NCBI RefSeq assembly: GCF_000696095.1
Contig: NZ_BAYX01000016.1
Location: 1-64,000 of the forward strand
Length of the DNA: 64,000 bases
Direction of reading: 5' to 3'
From: Rhizobium rhizogenes NBRC 13257
GTDB taxonomy: Bacteria; Pseudomonadota; Alphaproteobacteria; Rhizobiales; Rhizobiaceae
Part shown: positions 46,908 to 56,232 of the stretch, one piece after another
How the letters are laid out: the number at the start of each line of letters is the position of its first letter
How positions within the stretch are numbered: position 1 is the first letter of the stretch
The notes under the pieces: model-generated
What the model saw: the letters and a program-made list of their open reading frames with translations, nothing else
Databases searched by the model: none
Told to the model about the DNA's origin: nothing
Made by a program: the position numbers and the translations under genes

Positions 46908-47909
46908 ATGGCGAGAAAGAATCTCATTGAAGTTTCCATGCCAAGTACAACACGGTCCGACGCTGAGTCCCCGAGGGACACGCGACCCATTGCCGGTTTT
47001 GTACCTCAGACGAGAAGCGCAATTCCGGTTGGCGGCATTACCAAGACTCTTGGAAATATCACCGAAAAAATGGAACGCGCCAATGATCTCGAGCGGCAAC
47101 TTGCCGAAGGGCAGGCGATCATCGACGTTGATCCTGATCTGATTGATGGATCTTTCGTCACAGATCGATTGGAGATTGACCCAGTTAAACTCGCTCAACT
47201 CGTAGACCAGATCCGCGAGCATGGGCAGCAAGTTCCGATCCTCGTGCGCCCGCATCCCACATCCAAGGGACGCTATCAGGTAGCCTATGGACATCGCCGA
47301 TTAGCGGCGGCAAGGGAGCTTGGTTTCAAGGTTCGAGCGGTTGTCCGAGACCTGACGGACGATCAGTTGGTGGTGAGCCAGGGGCAAGAAAACAGTGCGC
47401 GAACTGATCTTTCCTACATCGAGAAAGCACTATTTGCTTTGCGGCTTGAAGAGCGCAGCTTCCGCCGAGATATCATCATGGCGGCGCTGGGAGTGGACAA
47501 GGCCGCGCTCTCTAAAATGCTGATTATCACTAGGCAGGTACCATTGGATCTCATAAGTACCATCGGCGCTGCTCCAGAGATTGGCCGCAGACGTTGGCTT
47601 GAACTGGGAGAGCGGTTGGAGAGCGTTGCTCCAGAACCAATCATTGTCGAGTTGTCCGCGGACCACTCTCGAAAGCTCTCAAGTGATGAGCGCTTTCAGC
47701 GTGCGCTGGTTTTGGCGACCAAGAAATCTCAAGTTCCTGAATCATCGGTCGCGAGGTCGGAAATATCAGGCGTTCCGGTAAAATTCAAAAAGACAGCATC
47801 CAGTGCAACCTTTGTCTTCGATAGCAAGGCCGCACCTGGTTTCGATCAGTTTGTGCAGGAGAGACTTCAGGATCTCTTTGCGGAATTTCAGCAAGGTAAA
47901 GGAGCGTAA
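46908..47909 (+). CDS. repB: RepB, ParB-type centromere-binding protein
   Basis: A 333-residue protein. The N-terminus interacts with RepA in this family. The ParB/Srx core includes VPILVRPHP and YGHRRLAAARELG followed by QGQENSARTDLSYIE, then a helix-turn-helix (AALGVDKAALSKM). Length is standard. It binds parS and loads RepA-dependent segregation. A candidate parS core (47654-47663) lies inside its own coding sequence. It is followed by the antisense RNA gene and repC. Confidence 0.95.
   Translation: MARKNLIEVSMPSTTRSDAESPRDTRPIAGFVPQTRSAIPVGGITKTLGNITEKMERANDLERQLAEGQAIIDVDPDLIDGSFVTDRLEIDPVKLAQLVDQIREHGQQVPILVRPHPTSKGRYQVAYGHRRLAAARELGFKVRAVVRDLTDDQLVVSQGQENSARTDLSYIEKALFALRLEERSFRRDIIMAALGVDKAALSKMLIITRQVPLDLISTIGAAPEIGRRRWLELGERLESVAPEPIIVELSADHSRKLSSDERFQRALVLATKKSQVPESSVARSEISGVPVKFKKTASSATFVFDSKAAPGFDQFVQERLQDLFAEFQQGKGA
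47654..47663. promoter_or_regulatory. Candidate parS core copy 3, inside repB
   Basis: The 10-base palindrome GTCCGCGGAC occurs within repB, with partly symmetric flanks (GTT...CCAC). It repeats the core of the two palindromes upstream of repA. Confidence 0.45.
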
Positions 47910-47914
47910 GCCGC

Positions 47915-47971
47915 AAAAGAAAAAGGCCCCCAAAACGACGCTGTCGTGGAAGCCCTTCTCTGATCTTAAGC
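47915..47971 (-). ncRNA. Countertranscribed RNA (incompatibility RNA) between repB and repC
   Basis: On the minus strand, TTGACT (48006-48001) and GATTCT (47983-47978), 17 bases apart, form a good promoter. Transcription would begin near 47971 and end at a hairpin (stem GGCTTCC-ACGAC / GTCGT-TTTGGGGGCC) followed by TTTTTCTTTT at about 47924-47915. The product of about 55 nt is the size and position of the small antisense RNA that blocks repC expression in repABC plasmids. Confidence 0.8.
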
Positions 47972-48065
47972 AAATCAAGAATCGCATTTTCACGAATCAC
48001 AGTCAAGAGTCTTTGGCATCGTTTTGATGAGCGGATTTTTTTTGCCTCAACGTAGGTGAAGGCAA

Positions 48066-49379
48066 ATGGAAACTGGATATGTGACGACGCCCTTTGGGCG
48101 GCGGCCGATGACGCTTGGGATGCTCGCAAGCCAAAAGCTAACGCGCGAAATCGACCCTGCCACGTCGGTCGACAAATGGAAGATCTACCGTGCCCTCTGT
48201 GAAGCCAAGCCATTGCTCGGTGTTACTGATCGTGCGCTCGCTGTTCTGAACGCGCTTCTGAGCTTCTATCCGAAGAACGAATTGTCCGAGGATAACGGCC
48301 TGGTCGTGTTCCCCTCGAACGCTCAGCTGTCACTGCGCTCGCATGGCATGGCCGAGCAGACGATTAGGCGCCATCTCGCCGCCCTGGTCGATGCGGGGCT
48401 TCTCATTCGCAAGGATAGCCCGAACGGCAAGCGTTACGCTCGCCGAGGTAGGGAAGGGGAGGTCAGTGAGGCTTTTGGCTTTTCATTGGCCCCATTGCTT
48501 TCTCGAGCCGAAGAGATCGAGCATCTCGCCGCCACAGTGGTAGCCGAGCGGCTCCATATCCAACAGCTGCGTGAACGCATCAGTCTTTGCCGTCGCGATA
48601 TCGCAAAACTGATCGAGACGGCACTCGCTGAGCAGATCCGCGGAGATTGGCAGGGCATCCATACGGGCTTCAGAAGCCTAATTGAGGGCCTCCCACGCTT
48701 TCCGACCACAGCAGCGCTGGAGAATCTGCTCGATGAACTGGTCGTTTTGCGTGACGACATCGTCATCCAATTGGAAATGCAGCTGAAAACACAAAATCAA
48801 AGCGGCAATCCCTATCAAAATGAGCGTCACATACAGAATTCAAACCCCGAATCTACAACTGAATTTGAACCGAGCTTCGAAACGAAGCAGGGCGCGCCAG
48901 CGGAAGACAAACCTGACCCGCTAACCGTGCCGACAGCTGAAAAGGCAGATGTATCCGTTAGCCCGCGGCAAGTGGGTAGGCGAAAATCAGCCGGCGCGGT
49001 AGGTGGCACGAATGCGGAAAACCACGGGGATTTGAAATCATTTCCGCTGGGCCTGGTCTTGCAAGCCTGCCCGCAGATTGTCGATTACGGCCCGAGCGGT
49101 GTGATCGGCAGTTGGCGTGACCTGTTGTCAGCTGCTGTCGTCGTCAGAACCATGCTGAAAGTGAGCCCGTCTGCCTATCAAGATGCCTGTTTGGCCATGG
49201 GGCCTGAAAATGCGGCGACGGTGATGGCCTGCATTCTCGAACGTGGCGGCCATATCAACTCGGCTGGCGGCTATCTTCGTGATCTGACCCGGCGAACTGA
49301 ACAAGGACAGTTTGCGATCGGTCCGATGCTGATGTCGCTGGTGCGCGCAAATGCTCCTACTGGACGGAGGACGGGGTAG
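48066..49379 (+). CDS. repC: RepC replication initiator
   Basis: A 437-residue protein with the RepC features: start ETGYVTTPFGRRPMTLGML, a winged-helix region (LSLRSHGMAEQTIRRHLAAL) that binds the origin, and the conserved C-terminus (VMACILERGGHINSAGGYLR). In repABC plasmids the origin lies within repC. The long leader is controlled by the antisense RNA. The 3' end overlaps a convergent FinO/ProQ-like gene by 23 bases. A decayed copy of its C-terminus is found at 12058-12234. Confidence 0.95.
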   Translation: METGYVTTPFGRRPMTLGMLASQKLTREIDPATSVDKWKIYRALCEAKPLLGVTDRALAVLNALLSFYPKNELSEDNGLVVFPSNAQLSLRSHGMAEQTIRRHLAALVDAGLLIRKDSPNGKRYARRGREGEVSEAFGFSLAPLLSRAEEIEHLAATVVAERLHIQQLRERISLCRRDIAKLIETALAEQIRGDWQGIHTGFRSLIEGLPRFPTTAALENLLDELVVLRDDIVIQLEMQLKTQNQSGNPYQNERHIQNSNPESTTEFEPSFETKQGAPAEDKPDPLTVPTAEKADVSVSPRQVGRRKSAGAVGGTNAENHGDLKSFPLGLVLQACPQIVDYGPSGVIGSWRDLLSAAVVVRTMLKVSPSAYQDACLAMGPENAATVMACILERGGHINSAGGYLRDLTRRTEQGQFAIGPMLMSLVRANAPTGRRTG

Positions 49380-49857
49380 GTTGCGCTGCTTTCGGTTTGC
49401 TTCGGCTGAGCAGGCCGGCGCGGATTTGAGCTGCTCGTGAAACCTCCGGTGGTTCTGGCGTCGGTTCGAGGGGAGGGGCGGGAGCATCCGATGAACGCTT
49501 TGCCACTTTCGTGAACGCCAGCTGCGCGGCCATCCGATTTTCTTCCGTAATTGGGGCGATCGCGTTGCCGTCGATATCATGCCGGAAAGCATCCGGTTGG
49601 GCGCAGGCGAGAAAATAGCGTTTCGAGTGGGTGTAGGCGGAAACTGCGCGCCGAAGCGCGGTAACGGCGGTATCAGGTTTCAGGAGTGCGCGAATATCGT
49701 TCCAAATGCCAATGGCAAAAGGGCGGATTGGGTCACCAGCTGACTTGGGAAGAAGATCGATCGGGCGGATCAGCAATACGGAAATGGCTTCAGCCTTGTT
49801 GAGGTCAGAAGAGGCTGCGGGGATCACGCCTTGGCTCTCCGTCCAGGGTTTTGTCAT
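49357..49857 (-). CDS. FinO/ProQ-family RNA chaperone-like protein
   Basis: A 166-residue protein (AGGAG upstream of the ATG). The central part matches the FinO/ProQ domain: IRPFAIGIWNDIRALL, then ALRRAVSAYTHSKRYFLACAQPDAFRHDIDGNAIAPITEENRMAAQ. FinO on F-like plasmids stabilises an antisense RNA; ProQ binds structured RNAs. Here the gene lies tail to tail with repC, overlapping it by 23 bases, about 1.4 kb from the repB-repC antisense RNA. A role in plasmid copy-number or transfer RNA control is attractive but inferred. The C-terminal tail is proline-rich and probably disordered. Confidence 0.75.
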   Translation of the reverse strand: MTKPWTESQGVIPAASSDLNKAEAISVLLIRPIDLLPKSAGDPIRPFAIGIWNDIRALLKPDTAVTALRRAVSAYTHSKRYFLACAQPDAFRHDIDGNAIAPITEENRMAAQLAFTKVAKRSSDAPAPPLEPTPEPPEVSRAAQIRAGLLSRSKPKAAQPTPSSVQ

Positions 49858-49978
49858 CGGTCATTCTCCTTGCTCGGTTCCGATAAACACTGGAACGTGC
49901 AATTTTGATGACAGCCCTGAAAGGGTTTCGCAATAAAATGGCGGTGTCGCTGCGCCGTTAGGTTACAGAGATACCCTT

Positions 49979-50254
49979 TTATAAAATGGGTTTCTCTAGA
50001 CCATTTACAACCCGACCAGGCCTGTAACCCTTTGCGCGCTTTTGCCGCAAGAGTTCCAGGAACGCTTCTACAGCTGGCTTTTCACTCGGAAACACGTCTA
50101 TGCGTTGCTGTCCCCTGGTGCCAAGGCGACCCCATATCCGCACCAGCGAAGTCTCGCCAAACAGCGTCGGCTCGAGCGCGAGCTCATAGAAGCGCGCCAT
50201 GTTCCTGCTGGGGTCGACGCGCTGGATGTGAAGTCGATAAGGTTGCGGGCTCAT
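49979..50254 (-). CDS. WGR-domain protein
   Basis: A 91-residue protein from the ATG at 50254. It is essentially one WGR domain: YELALEPTLFGETSLVRIWGRLGTRGQ, then a helical end (AVEAFLELLRQKRAKGY). WGR domains bind nucleic acid and protein in PARPs and in bacterial MolR-like proteins. Stand-alone forms are common on rhizobial plasmids; their role is unknown. Confidence 0.8.
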   Translation of the reverse strand: MSPQPYRLHIQRVDPSRNMARFYELALEPTLFGETSLVRIWGRLGTRGQQRIDVFPSEKPAVEAFLELLRQKRAKGYRPGRVVNGLEKPIL

Positions 50255-50492
50255 GGCGGAAGAGTCGCACGGGTGCGGTTTTGCGTCCAATCAGAGGTTT
50301 GAATCGGTCTGGCCCAAACGATTCAACCATTTGATGGAATAGAGGAGGATAGGGCAGGCATGTAAAGCTGGCCGCAATATTTGGCGCTTCGATCGTCTCA
50401 TTTTGAGGTTGGGAGGCAATCAGGAAGAAGCCGGGAAGTGGGGAGCGATAAGTTCCGCTGCCCGGTTAGCCCACCGGAGCGTGGTTCCAGCC

Positions 50493-50945
50493 CTATGCCT
50501 GCGCCAGGGCATTGAGCAACAGTAGAAGACGGCGTCTCGCCACTGGCGTCATATCCGTCAGTCGTTCGACCAACTCGCGCCCTTCCGTTGTCGCAATGAA
50601 CGCAAGACTTTCGTTGGCTTGTGGGGAAATTTGAGTGAGATCTCCGGCGCCGGATTCCGGGAGCCCGTCGAAGAACATTGCCGGCAACACGTTCAGGAAA
50701 TTGCCAATTTCCCAAAGCATGGAAGCGCTGACACGATTTGTGCCGACCTCGTATTTTTGAACTTGCTGGTAACTGATACCGACCCCTTTTCCCAGTTCGG
50801 TTTGGGAGAGGTTGGCACGAACTCGTTGAATGCGGATCTGTTGCCCGACGTAAAAGTCGACGGGATGGATTCTGGATAGTGTTTCCGCCTGAGGTGTCGC
50901 CTTGTGCCGGCGTATCTTGGTGAATGTCGTTCGTTGTTTGCTCAT
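50493..50945 (-). CDS. Xre-family transcriptional regulator
   Basis: A 150-residue protein from the ATG at 50945. The central helix-turn-helix is clear: VGQQIRIQRVRANLSQTELG, GISYQQVQKYEVG, RVSASMLWEIGNFL. This is the SinR/Cro-like type of regulator widespread in alphaproteobacteria. The C-terminal 60 residues are helical and could dimerise. No obvious partner gene; the target is unknown. Confidence 0.85.
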   Translation of the reverse strand: MSKQRTTFTKIRRHKATPQAETLSRIHPVDFYVGQQIRIQRVRANLSQTELGKGVGISYQQVQKYEVGTNRVSASMLWEIGNFLNVLPAMFFDGLPESGAGDLTQISPQANESLAFIATTEGRELVERLTDMTPVARRRLLLLLNALAQA

Positions 50946-51531
50946 GTCATACCCCGATTTTGGAGATGACGATGATAGAGAAGGGCGGCGCCGAAACTTT
51001 CGAAATCTTGCTACATTCTTATCACCGGAATTCGCCTGTGATTGCGTAAGTGCGGAACATATATTCTGCATCAAGCCTATGAGCGGCAAGTCATGGATAT
51101 GGAAGTCTGTCGGCCAATTGGTGTGGAATATCCTGATCAGAATTTTGGATATTCAACCTATTTCCATCCCGAACTGCGAAGATCCGCGCGTAAAACGATG
51201 TCGCACAGATCAAGGTTTGGGCAAAGGATACCTGATCATGTTTTTGACTACAGTTATTTTTATTAAACGAAGTTTGCAGCATACCGACGGCAGATAAAGG
51301 TTATTTACAAGGTAGCTATGAACCGGAGTCGACAAATGCGTGTTTCCTTCGGTGTCATGATTGGCGGATCTGGACCATATCTACATTATTTCAAGTATTA
51401 ACAACCGAATCTCATCCGAAATTACCTTAAGTTGTATGAATGATATTTAATGTAAAAGAATAAGTTGCTTATTCTTGGGAGTTGTGAGAGCTTGAAGTGC
51501 GATCATTGCTATAGTTTTGACGGAGGGGAAA
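50946..51531 (+). other. AT-richer intergenic region
   Basis: About 585 bases between the Xre gene and the divergent secreted-protein gene. The part after 51300 is clearly AT-rich and probably holds promoters for both. No gene is supported. Confidence 0.4.
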
Positions 51532-52902
51532 ATGAAAACTATTAGCGCATTGATTTCATTCGCAGGTATAGTTTTGGTATCGACGTCCCTGGCATTCGCG
51601 CAGGCTGACCCGATAACAGCGGGGATTGTGGTTCAAGGCCTTACCCAAGCAATTGGTGATATGCGGTCGGCGCTAAACGAGGCGACCAATGATGCAAAAA
51701 GTGTAGGGAACTCATATCAAGCAAACGCTCAGAACGTTCTAACTGATATCGATAAGATGTTCGGTAAGAATCTGAACTTAGCGTTTGATAAGATGACTGA
51801 TCAGCAGCGACAACTTGTCCAGAACGGCGAGCGTCTTGTTGCACTGACCAAAGAAGCCACAGACGAGCTTACAAAGAAAAATTTTGATCGAGCAAGAAGC
51901 CTAATGATTGAGGGTGACATTGTGGCGTATGACACAAGCTATTCTTTGCCATGTCGAACCACAAAACCAAGAGTGATGCAGGTCGAACCGGTCGAGATAA
52001 GCGCGGATGATGAGGCACCTGTCATTCATGTCCGCGGCAACTTCTTGCTGCAGGGAAAAGGCCTAAAGGTCTCGTTCGCGAAAACGGAAGCCCAGGTGCT
52101 TCAAAGGACAGATACCGAAATATCCTTTGCTGTACCGCAATCCGTTTTGGATGACGCAAAAGGCAAGCAAATTGCGATTAGCGCCACGCTCGACGGACTA
52201 ACGACAATTACACGGAAAATAAGATTTGTTCTTGGATGTTCCGAGAAATCGCGCAGCCTTGAAACTGCGCCATCCGTTCAGTTTTTGATCAATCCGCCGA
52301 TAACTTTCCATGTACAAGGAACGCTTACGACAAGTCATCTTGTCGATACGGTTCTGCCTGACCTCAAGGGGCAATTTTCCAATACTGGTAACGGCCATTG
52401 CGACGATTCCTATTCAGTCGATCAAAACTACTGTCTGATCGACAAGAATGGAGGCTTTGACCACGTGGACATCTCTAACCCATCGGCAAATTGTGGAAGC
52501 TCCATTGGTCCTATCAATCCATCGGGCGATCATTGTGTTTTCGTTGGCGGTCATGTTCAAGGATGCGGCGCGATTCGTGGTCCTTTCAATGTGTGGGCGG
52601 GCTGCAAGGGAAGAGGATGGGTTAAATACGACTATCAGCTTTATCGAAAGGATAGGGTGATGACCGAGGCAGGCCATTCCGACATTGAGAAAGAAGGAAT
52701 TCCTGGCGAGACGCTTTTCTCGTTTCCTTTTCCAACCGCAGCCGGGAAGAAAGAAGAGATGCAATTTACCTTTAACGTAATCGTGCAAAAAATGCGGGGC
52801 GACAAGGTGCTGGAACAGGGGACGCTGTCTCAAGCACAAGCCACCCATGGTACTTGGCAGGCTAATGTCAAGGACGGACAGTTCTCGTTGACGCTCCAAT
52901 AG
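51532..52902 (+). CDS. Secreted hypothetical protein
   Basis: A 456-residue protein from the ATG at 51532 (GGAGGGG upstream). Residues 1-24 are a signal peptide (ISFAGIVLVSTSLAFAQA). Then a helical segment of about 100 residues (MRSALNEATNDAKSVGNSY...), followed by beta-rich sequence with ten or more Cys residues (for example GNGHCDDSY, NCGSSIG, HVQGCGA), likely disulphide-bonded in the periplasm or outside. Its base composition is visibly poorer in GC than the rest of the plasmid, suggesting recent acquisition. I do not recognise the family. A hairpin at 52949-52977 probably terminates it. Confidence 0.75.
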   Translation: MKTISALISFAGIVLVSTSLAFAQADPITAGIVVQGLTQAIGDMRSALNEATNDAKSVGNSYQANAQNVLTDIDKMFGKNLNLAFDKMTDQQRQLVQNGERLVALTKEATDELTKKNFDRARSLMIEGDIVAYDTSYSLPCRTTKPRVMQVEPVEISADDEAPVIHVRGNFLLQGKGLKVSFAKTEAQVLQRTDTEISFAVPQSVLDDAKGKQIAISATLDGLTTITRKIRFVLGCSEKSRSLETAPSVQFLINPPITFHVQGTLTTSHLVDTVLPDLKGQFSNTGNGHCDDSYSVDQNYCLIDKNGGFDHVDISNPSANCGSSIGPINPSGDHCVFVGGHVQGCGAIRGPFNVWAGCKGRGWVKYDYQLYRKDRVMTEAGHSDIEKEGIPGETLFSFPFPTAAGKKEEMQFTFNVIVQKMRGDKVLEQGTLSQAQATHGTWQANVKDGQFSLTLQ

Positions 52903-53665
52903 TGAGCTTTAGTTCTTCGGCCGGCAGATGACCGGCCGCATTTGTGAGATCACCACGCCGCCTTTCGGCGTGGTGATGGCGCCGAGCCAATTGTTTGAAA
53001 ACATGCCAGCGCATCGGCCGGGTTCAACCGCTGTCAATCGGCACGGATGTCCTTTGGTATTTAGACGTAAGAATGCGACCGTTTCAGTTTGGTCTGACAG
53101 ATAATTTGAGATTCGGCGTATCGAGATTGTCAAATTAAGTGCAACTGGGAAGGCGTGCGCCATAGCTTGCAATCTATCGATCCCATTGATGTGGTCGGAG
53201 TGCAAGTGGAGATGAATAGGATGTCGGTTCGTCGGGAACTCGCTATTCTATGCGATGCCATTTGGCCGTTGAATGCCGAATTCTGTTCAGAGTCGTAGAC
53301 GTAGGTGAAGCGTGCGGTCTGTCGTTCGGGTGATTCAGGGTTCGCCATTCTTATCTGCTCGAGAGTCGTAATAGTGCCGGTATGGAACGCGCCCTGGCTG
53401 ACCGCGTGTTGCGAGCGGCGGATTACGGTATGGCGCATTGGACAATCTTAGCCTGATTTTTTGATTGAAGCTTACCTTTAAAGGCAAATAGATGTCCTCT
53501 AGTGATCTCCATTTGGCAAAAATCGAAAAATTTGATCCATAAATGGTGCGTAAATCTCTTCAGTGCCCTATTTATGCATCATTGCGCTCGCCTCATTCGC
53601 GCGGTAATATCCCCATAAATAGATCGCAAGATGTGTTCGTGACTGATTAATGGAGCAGTAGGCTT
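52903..53665 (+). other. Stretch without a confidently supported gene
   Basis: About 760 bases. Two overlapping minus-strand frames (52909-53205, 53130-53438) are open but lack clear starts and known content. The second half is moderately AT-rich and leads into the hipBA promoter. Confidence 0.3.
52949..52977 (+). terminator. Hairpin, likely terminator of the secreted-protein gene
   Basis: A perfect 12-base stem ATCACCACGCCG / CGGCGTGGTGAT with loop CCTTT, 47 bases after the stop codon. No U tract follows. Confidence 0.55.
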
Positions 53666-54004
53666 ATGGCCAAACCAGCCGCTAGAAGCTATTCGCGGTA
53701 TAGTGAGGAGGCAGCGCGTTTGCTGGGTCAATCCATCAAGCTGGCGCGGATAGATCGCAAGCTGACTGTCGAGGAACTGGCGGAACGTGCTGGCATGTCG
53801 CGGGGCCTTGTCCAGCGTATTGAGAAGGGCGACATGGGCTGCGCGATTGGTGCGGTGTTTGAGGCAGCCGCCATCGTTGGCGTTCGGCTTTTTGACGCCG
53901 ACCAGACGACTATCGCCGCGAAGGTCGCGACGAATGATCAGCTCTTGACCTTGCTTCCTCAATCCGTACGTAACCCCGCCCGGAGAGCCAAGGATGACTT
54001 CTGA
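53666..54004 (+). CDS. hipB: HipB-like Xre antitoxin
   Basis: A 112-residue protein with a helix-turn-helix: LLGQSIKLARIDRKLTVEEL, AERAGMSRGLVQRIEKGDM. It precedes and overlaps hipA by 11 bases, the standard hipBA order. HipB binds operators upstream of the pair and neutralises the kinase. The N-terminal 15 residues are basic. Confidence 0.85.
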   Translation: MAKPAARSYSRYSEEAARLLGQSIKLARIDRKLTVEELAERAGMSRGLVQRIEKGDMGCAIGAVFEAAAIVGVRLFDADQTTIAAKVATNDQLLTLLPQSVRNPARRAKDDF

Positions 54005-55274
54005 GGTCGCACTCGATGAAGTCTATGTCTGGATCTGGCTTCCGGGCAAAACCGAGCCGGTCGTGGCCGGCCTGTTGTCACGCGCCGGATCGACGTTGGT
54101 GTTCAACTATGGCCGCTCCTATCTGGAACGGCCCGACGCTATTTCAATCTACGATCCAGAACTACCGCTCAAAGTGGGAGTTCTTCCCCTTCCTGCCGGA
54201 TTGTCCATGCCGAGCAGCTTGCGTGATGCTGCGCCCGACGCCTGGGGGAGGCGTGTCATCGTCAATCGCCGGTTCGGACAGAAGGGGGCGGCGATCGATA
54301 TCGGCCAGTTGGACGAACTGACCTATCTGATTGAGTCCGGCTCGGATCGCATCGGAGCCCTTGATTTCCAGCGCTCGGCAACCGCGTATGAGCCACGACA
54401 GGCGCACACGGCCTCTCTCGAGGAGTTGCTGACGGCTGCCGAGAGGGTCGAGGCCGGTGTACCAATCACGCCGGAACTTGATCAGGCGCTTTTTCATGGC
54501 AGTTCGCTCGGAGGAGCAAGGCCCAAGGCAATCATCGAGGAGCCTGATACCAAATACATCGCTAAGTTCTCCTCCCGAACCGACGTCTACAATGTGGTCA
54601 AGGCCGAGTTCGTCGCCATGCGGCTTGCCGCTCTTGCCGGGTTGGAAGTGGCGCGGGTGCGTCTTGTGGGTGCGGCTGGTAAAGATGTGCTGCTTATTCA
54701 GCGTTTCGATCGCCTGTGGTTACTAGGAGGCTGGCGTAGAAAGGCGATAGTTTCGGCACTGACCCTCTTCGAACTGGATGAGTTTATGGCCCGCTATGCG
54801 AGCTATCAGGATCTGACCGAAATCATTCGCCACCGCTTTGCGGCACCCCGCGCGACCTTACACGAGCTCTTTGGCCGACTTGTCTTCAACATCCTGTGCG
54901 GAAACACCGACGACCACGCGCGAAATCATGCCGCCTTCTGGGATGGGACTTCGCTTGCTCTGACCCCCGCCTACGATATCTGCCCGCAGGGTCGAACCGG
55001 CAACGAGGCAACGCAGGCGATGCTGATTGCCGGCGACAACAGGCAGAGCCGTCTCTCTGTCTGCATCGAGGCCGCCGCGCAGTTTCAACTGGGCGTCGAG
55101 GAGGCTATCGGCATCATAGAGCGACAGATTATTACCGTGCGGGATCGCTGGTCCGAGGTTTGTGATGAAGGTGGACTGACTGAGATCGACAGAAACCTTC
55201 TCTGGCGTCGGCAATTCCTCAATCCGTTCGCCTTCGAGGGGGCTCCCGTTCAATTGATTGGCTTGATTGAATAG
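53994..55274 (+). CDS. hipA: HipA-family serine/threonine kinase toxin
   Basis: A 426-residue protein, the length of HipA. It shows the N-terminal beta domain (GRSYLERPDAISI), the Gly-rich loop HGSSLGGARPKA, the ATP-binding KAEFVAMRLA helix, the catalytic loop CGNTDDHARNH and the metal-binding AYDICP. All kinase motifs are intact. HipA toxins phosphorylate targets such as glutamyl-tRNA synthetase and cause dormancy; with HipB this would act as a plasmid stabilisation module. Confidence 0.9.
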   Translation: MTSEVALDEVYVWIWLPGKTEPVVAGLLSRAGSTLVFNYGRSYLERPDAISIYDPELPLKVGVLPLPAGLSMPSSLRDAAPDAWGRRVIVNRRFGQKGAAIDIGQLDELTYLIESGSDRIGALDFQRSATAYEPRQAHTASLEELLTAAERVEAGVPITPELDQALFHGSSLGGARPKAIIEEPDTKYIAKFSSRTDVYNVVKAEFVAMRLAALAGLEVARVRLVGAAGKDVLLIQRFDRLWLLGGWRRKAIVSALTLFELDEFMARYASYQDLTEIIRHRFAAPRATLHELFGRLVFNILCGNTDDHARNHAAFWDGTSLALTPAYDICPQGRTGNEATQAMLIAGDNRQSRLSVCIEAAAQFQLGVEEAIGIIERQIITVRDRWSEVCDEGGLTEIDRNLLWRRQFLNPFAFEGAPVQLIGLIE

Positions 55275-55349
55275 GGGGCAGTGCCATCACATAAATTCTT
55301 GGCCTAATAGGAGACAAAGGCCCACATCCTGGCGCAGCGAGACTGAGGC

Positions 55350-55601
55350 CTAGTTTGCTTTTGCGACGGCACTGAGAGCTTGTGCTGCATCGAAGCCCAA
55401 GATTTCGGCAAGCTCAAGAAATTCGATCACATCCACTCTACGCTGCCCACTTTCAAGGCGTGCGACAAAAGACTGATATTCGCCGAGCTTCCCGGCAAGA
55501 TCCGTCTGCGTCAGGCCTTTGGCCTCACGGTTTTCAATTAGAAGCGCTATCAGCGCCCGATGTCGTTTCGTGCCGAGAGTTTTCGTCACGTCATCACCCA
55601 T
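55350..55601 (-). CDS. Small Xre-family regulator
   Basis: About 83 residues. A single helix-turn-helix domain (LIENREAKGLTQTDLAGKLG, YQSFVARLESGQRRVDVIEF) with little else, typical of small Cro/CI-like repressors or antitoxins. The start is uncertain between 55625, 55601 and a GTG further in. It is convergent with hipA. No toxin partner is adjacent. Confidence 0.7.
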   Translation of the reverse strand: MGDDVTKTLGTKRHRALIALLIENREAKGLTQTDLAGKLGEYQSFVARLESGQRRVDVIEFLELAEILGFDAAQALSAVAKAN

Positions 55602-55778
55602 CTTCGGACAAGATGGGGCTTTCAATATATCTGCTTTTCAGTTATCTTAAATTCAGATATTCTTTGAAACCGGGCGTTTTCGTAAGTGGGGCTCGATTTA
55701 TCTGCATGTGGGCGACAAAACGATGCAGCCATTCTGACCGCAGCTAGGCCTTAATGCGTCTGAGGTCGCAGGAGGTGT

Positions 55779-56138
55779 ATGAAGGTGATACCCGATGAGA
55801 CGGTCGATCTGCTGGAAGCCTTGCTTTTTACAATCAGGAAAATCGTTGAGAGCGGTGCTCAAGGCAAGCAGCGTATAGCGAACGCCTATCATGACGCCTG
55901 TTCCCTGGCGATGTCGATAGATCGTGATGGCGGTTCGGCTGGCCCGTGTATCGAGGCATGCCTGAAACACTTTAACATCCATAAGGACGCAGGTGACGTC
56001 GCCTCAGCGGGTTGGATGCTGGCCGCGATTCAAGAGCGTGTGTCCGAACGCAATCTTTACGGCTGGCGTAAACTCGAGGAGATCGTGAATGCAGCGGTGC
56101 ACGAACTGCTCCTGTCTGTGCAGGCATCACCGCATTGA
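55779..56138 (+). CDS. Hypothetical helical protein
   Basis: A 119-residue protein, helical, with no membrane segment. Start ATG with GGAGG upstream. A C-x3-C pair (PCIEACLKHF) is present. I do not recognise the family; codon use and start signal support a real gene. Confidence 0.6.
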   Translation: MKVIPDETVDLLEALLFTIRKIVESGAQGKQRIANAYHDACSLAMSIDRDGGSAGPCIEACLKHFNIHKDAGDVASAGWMLAAIQERVSERNLYGWRKLEEIVNAAVHELLLSVQASPH

Positions 56139-56232
56139 GTGTGTCCCTACGCTATCCGTGTCTGGATGCCGAGAGCGGTGGCGGCGAGAAGACCGTCCCA
56201 CATTCGAGAAATGTCCGTCTGCAATTATTGCG

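Noticed and set aside
52909..53438. Two minus-strand frames after the secreted-protein gene
   Set aside because: They overlap each other, one includes the terminator hairpin, and neither has known content.
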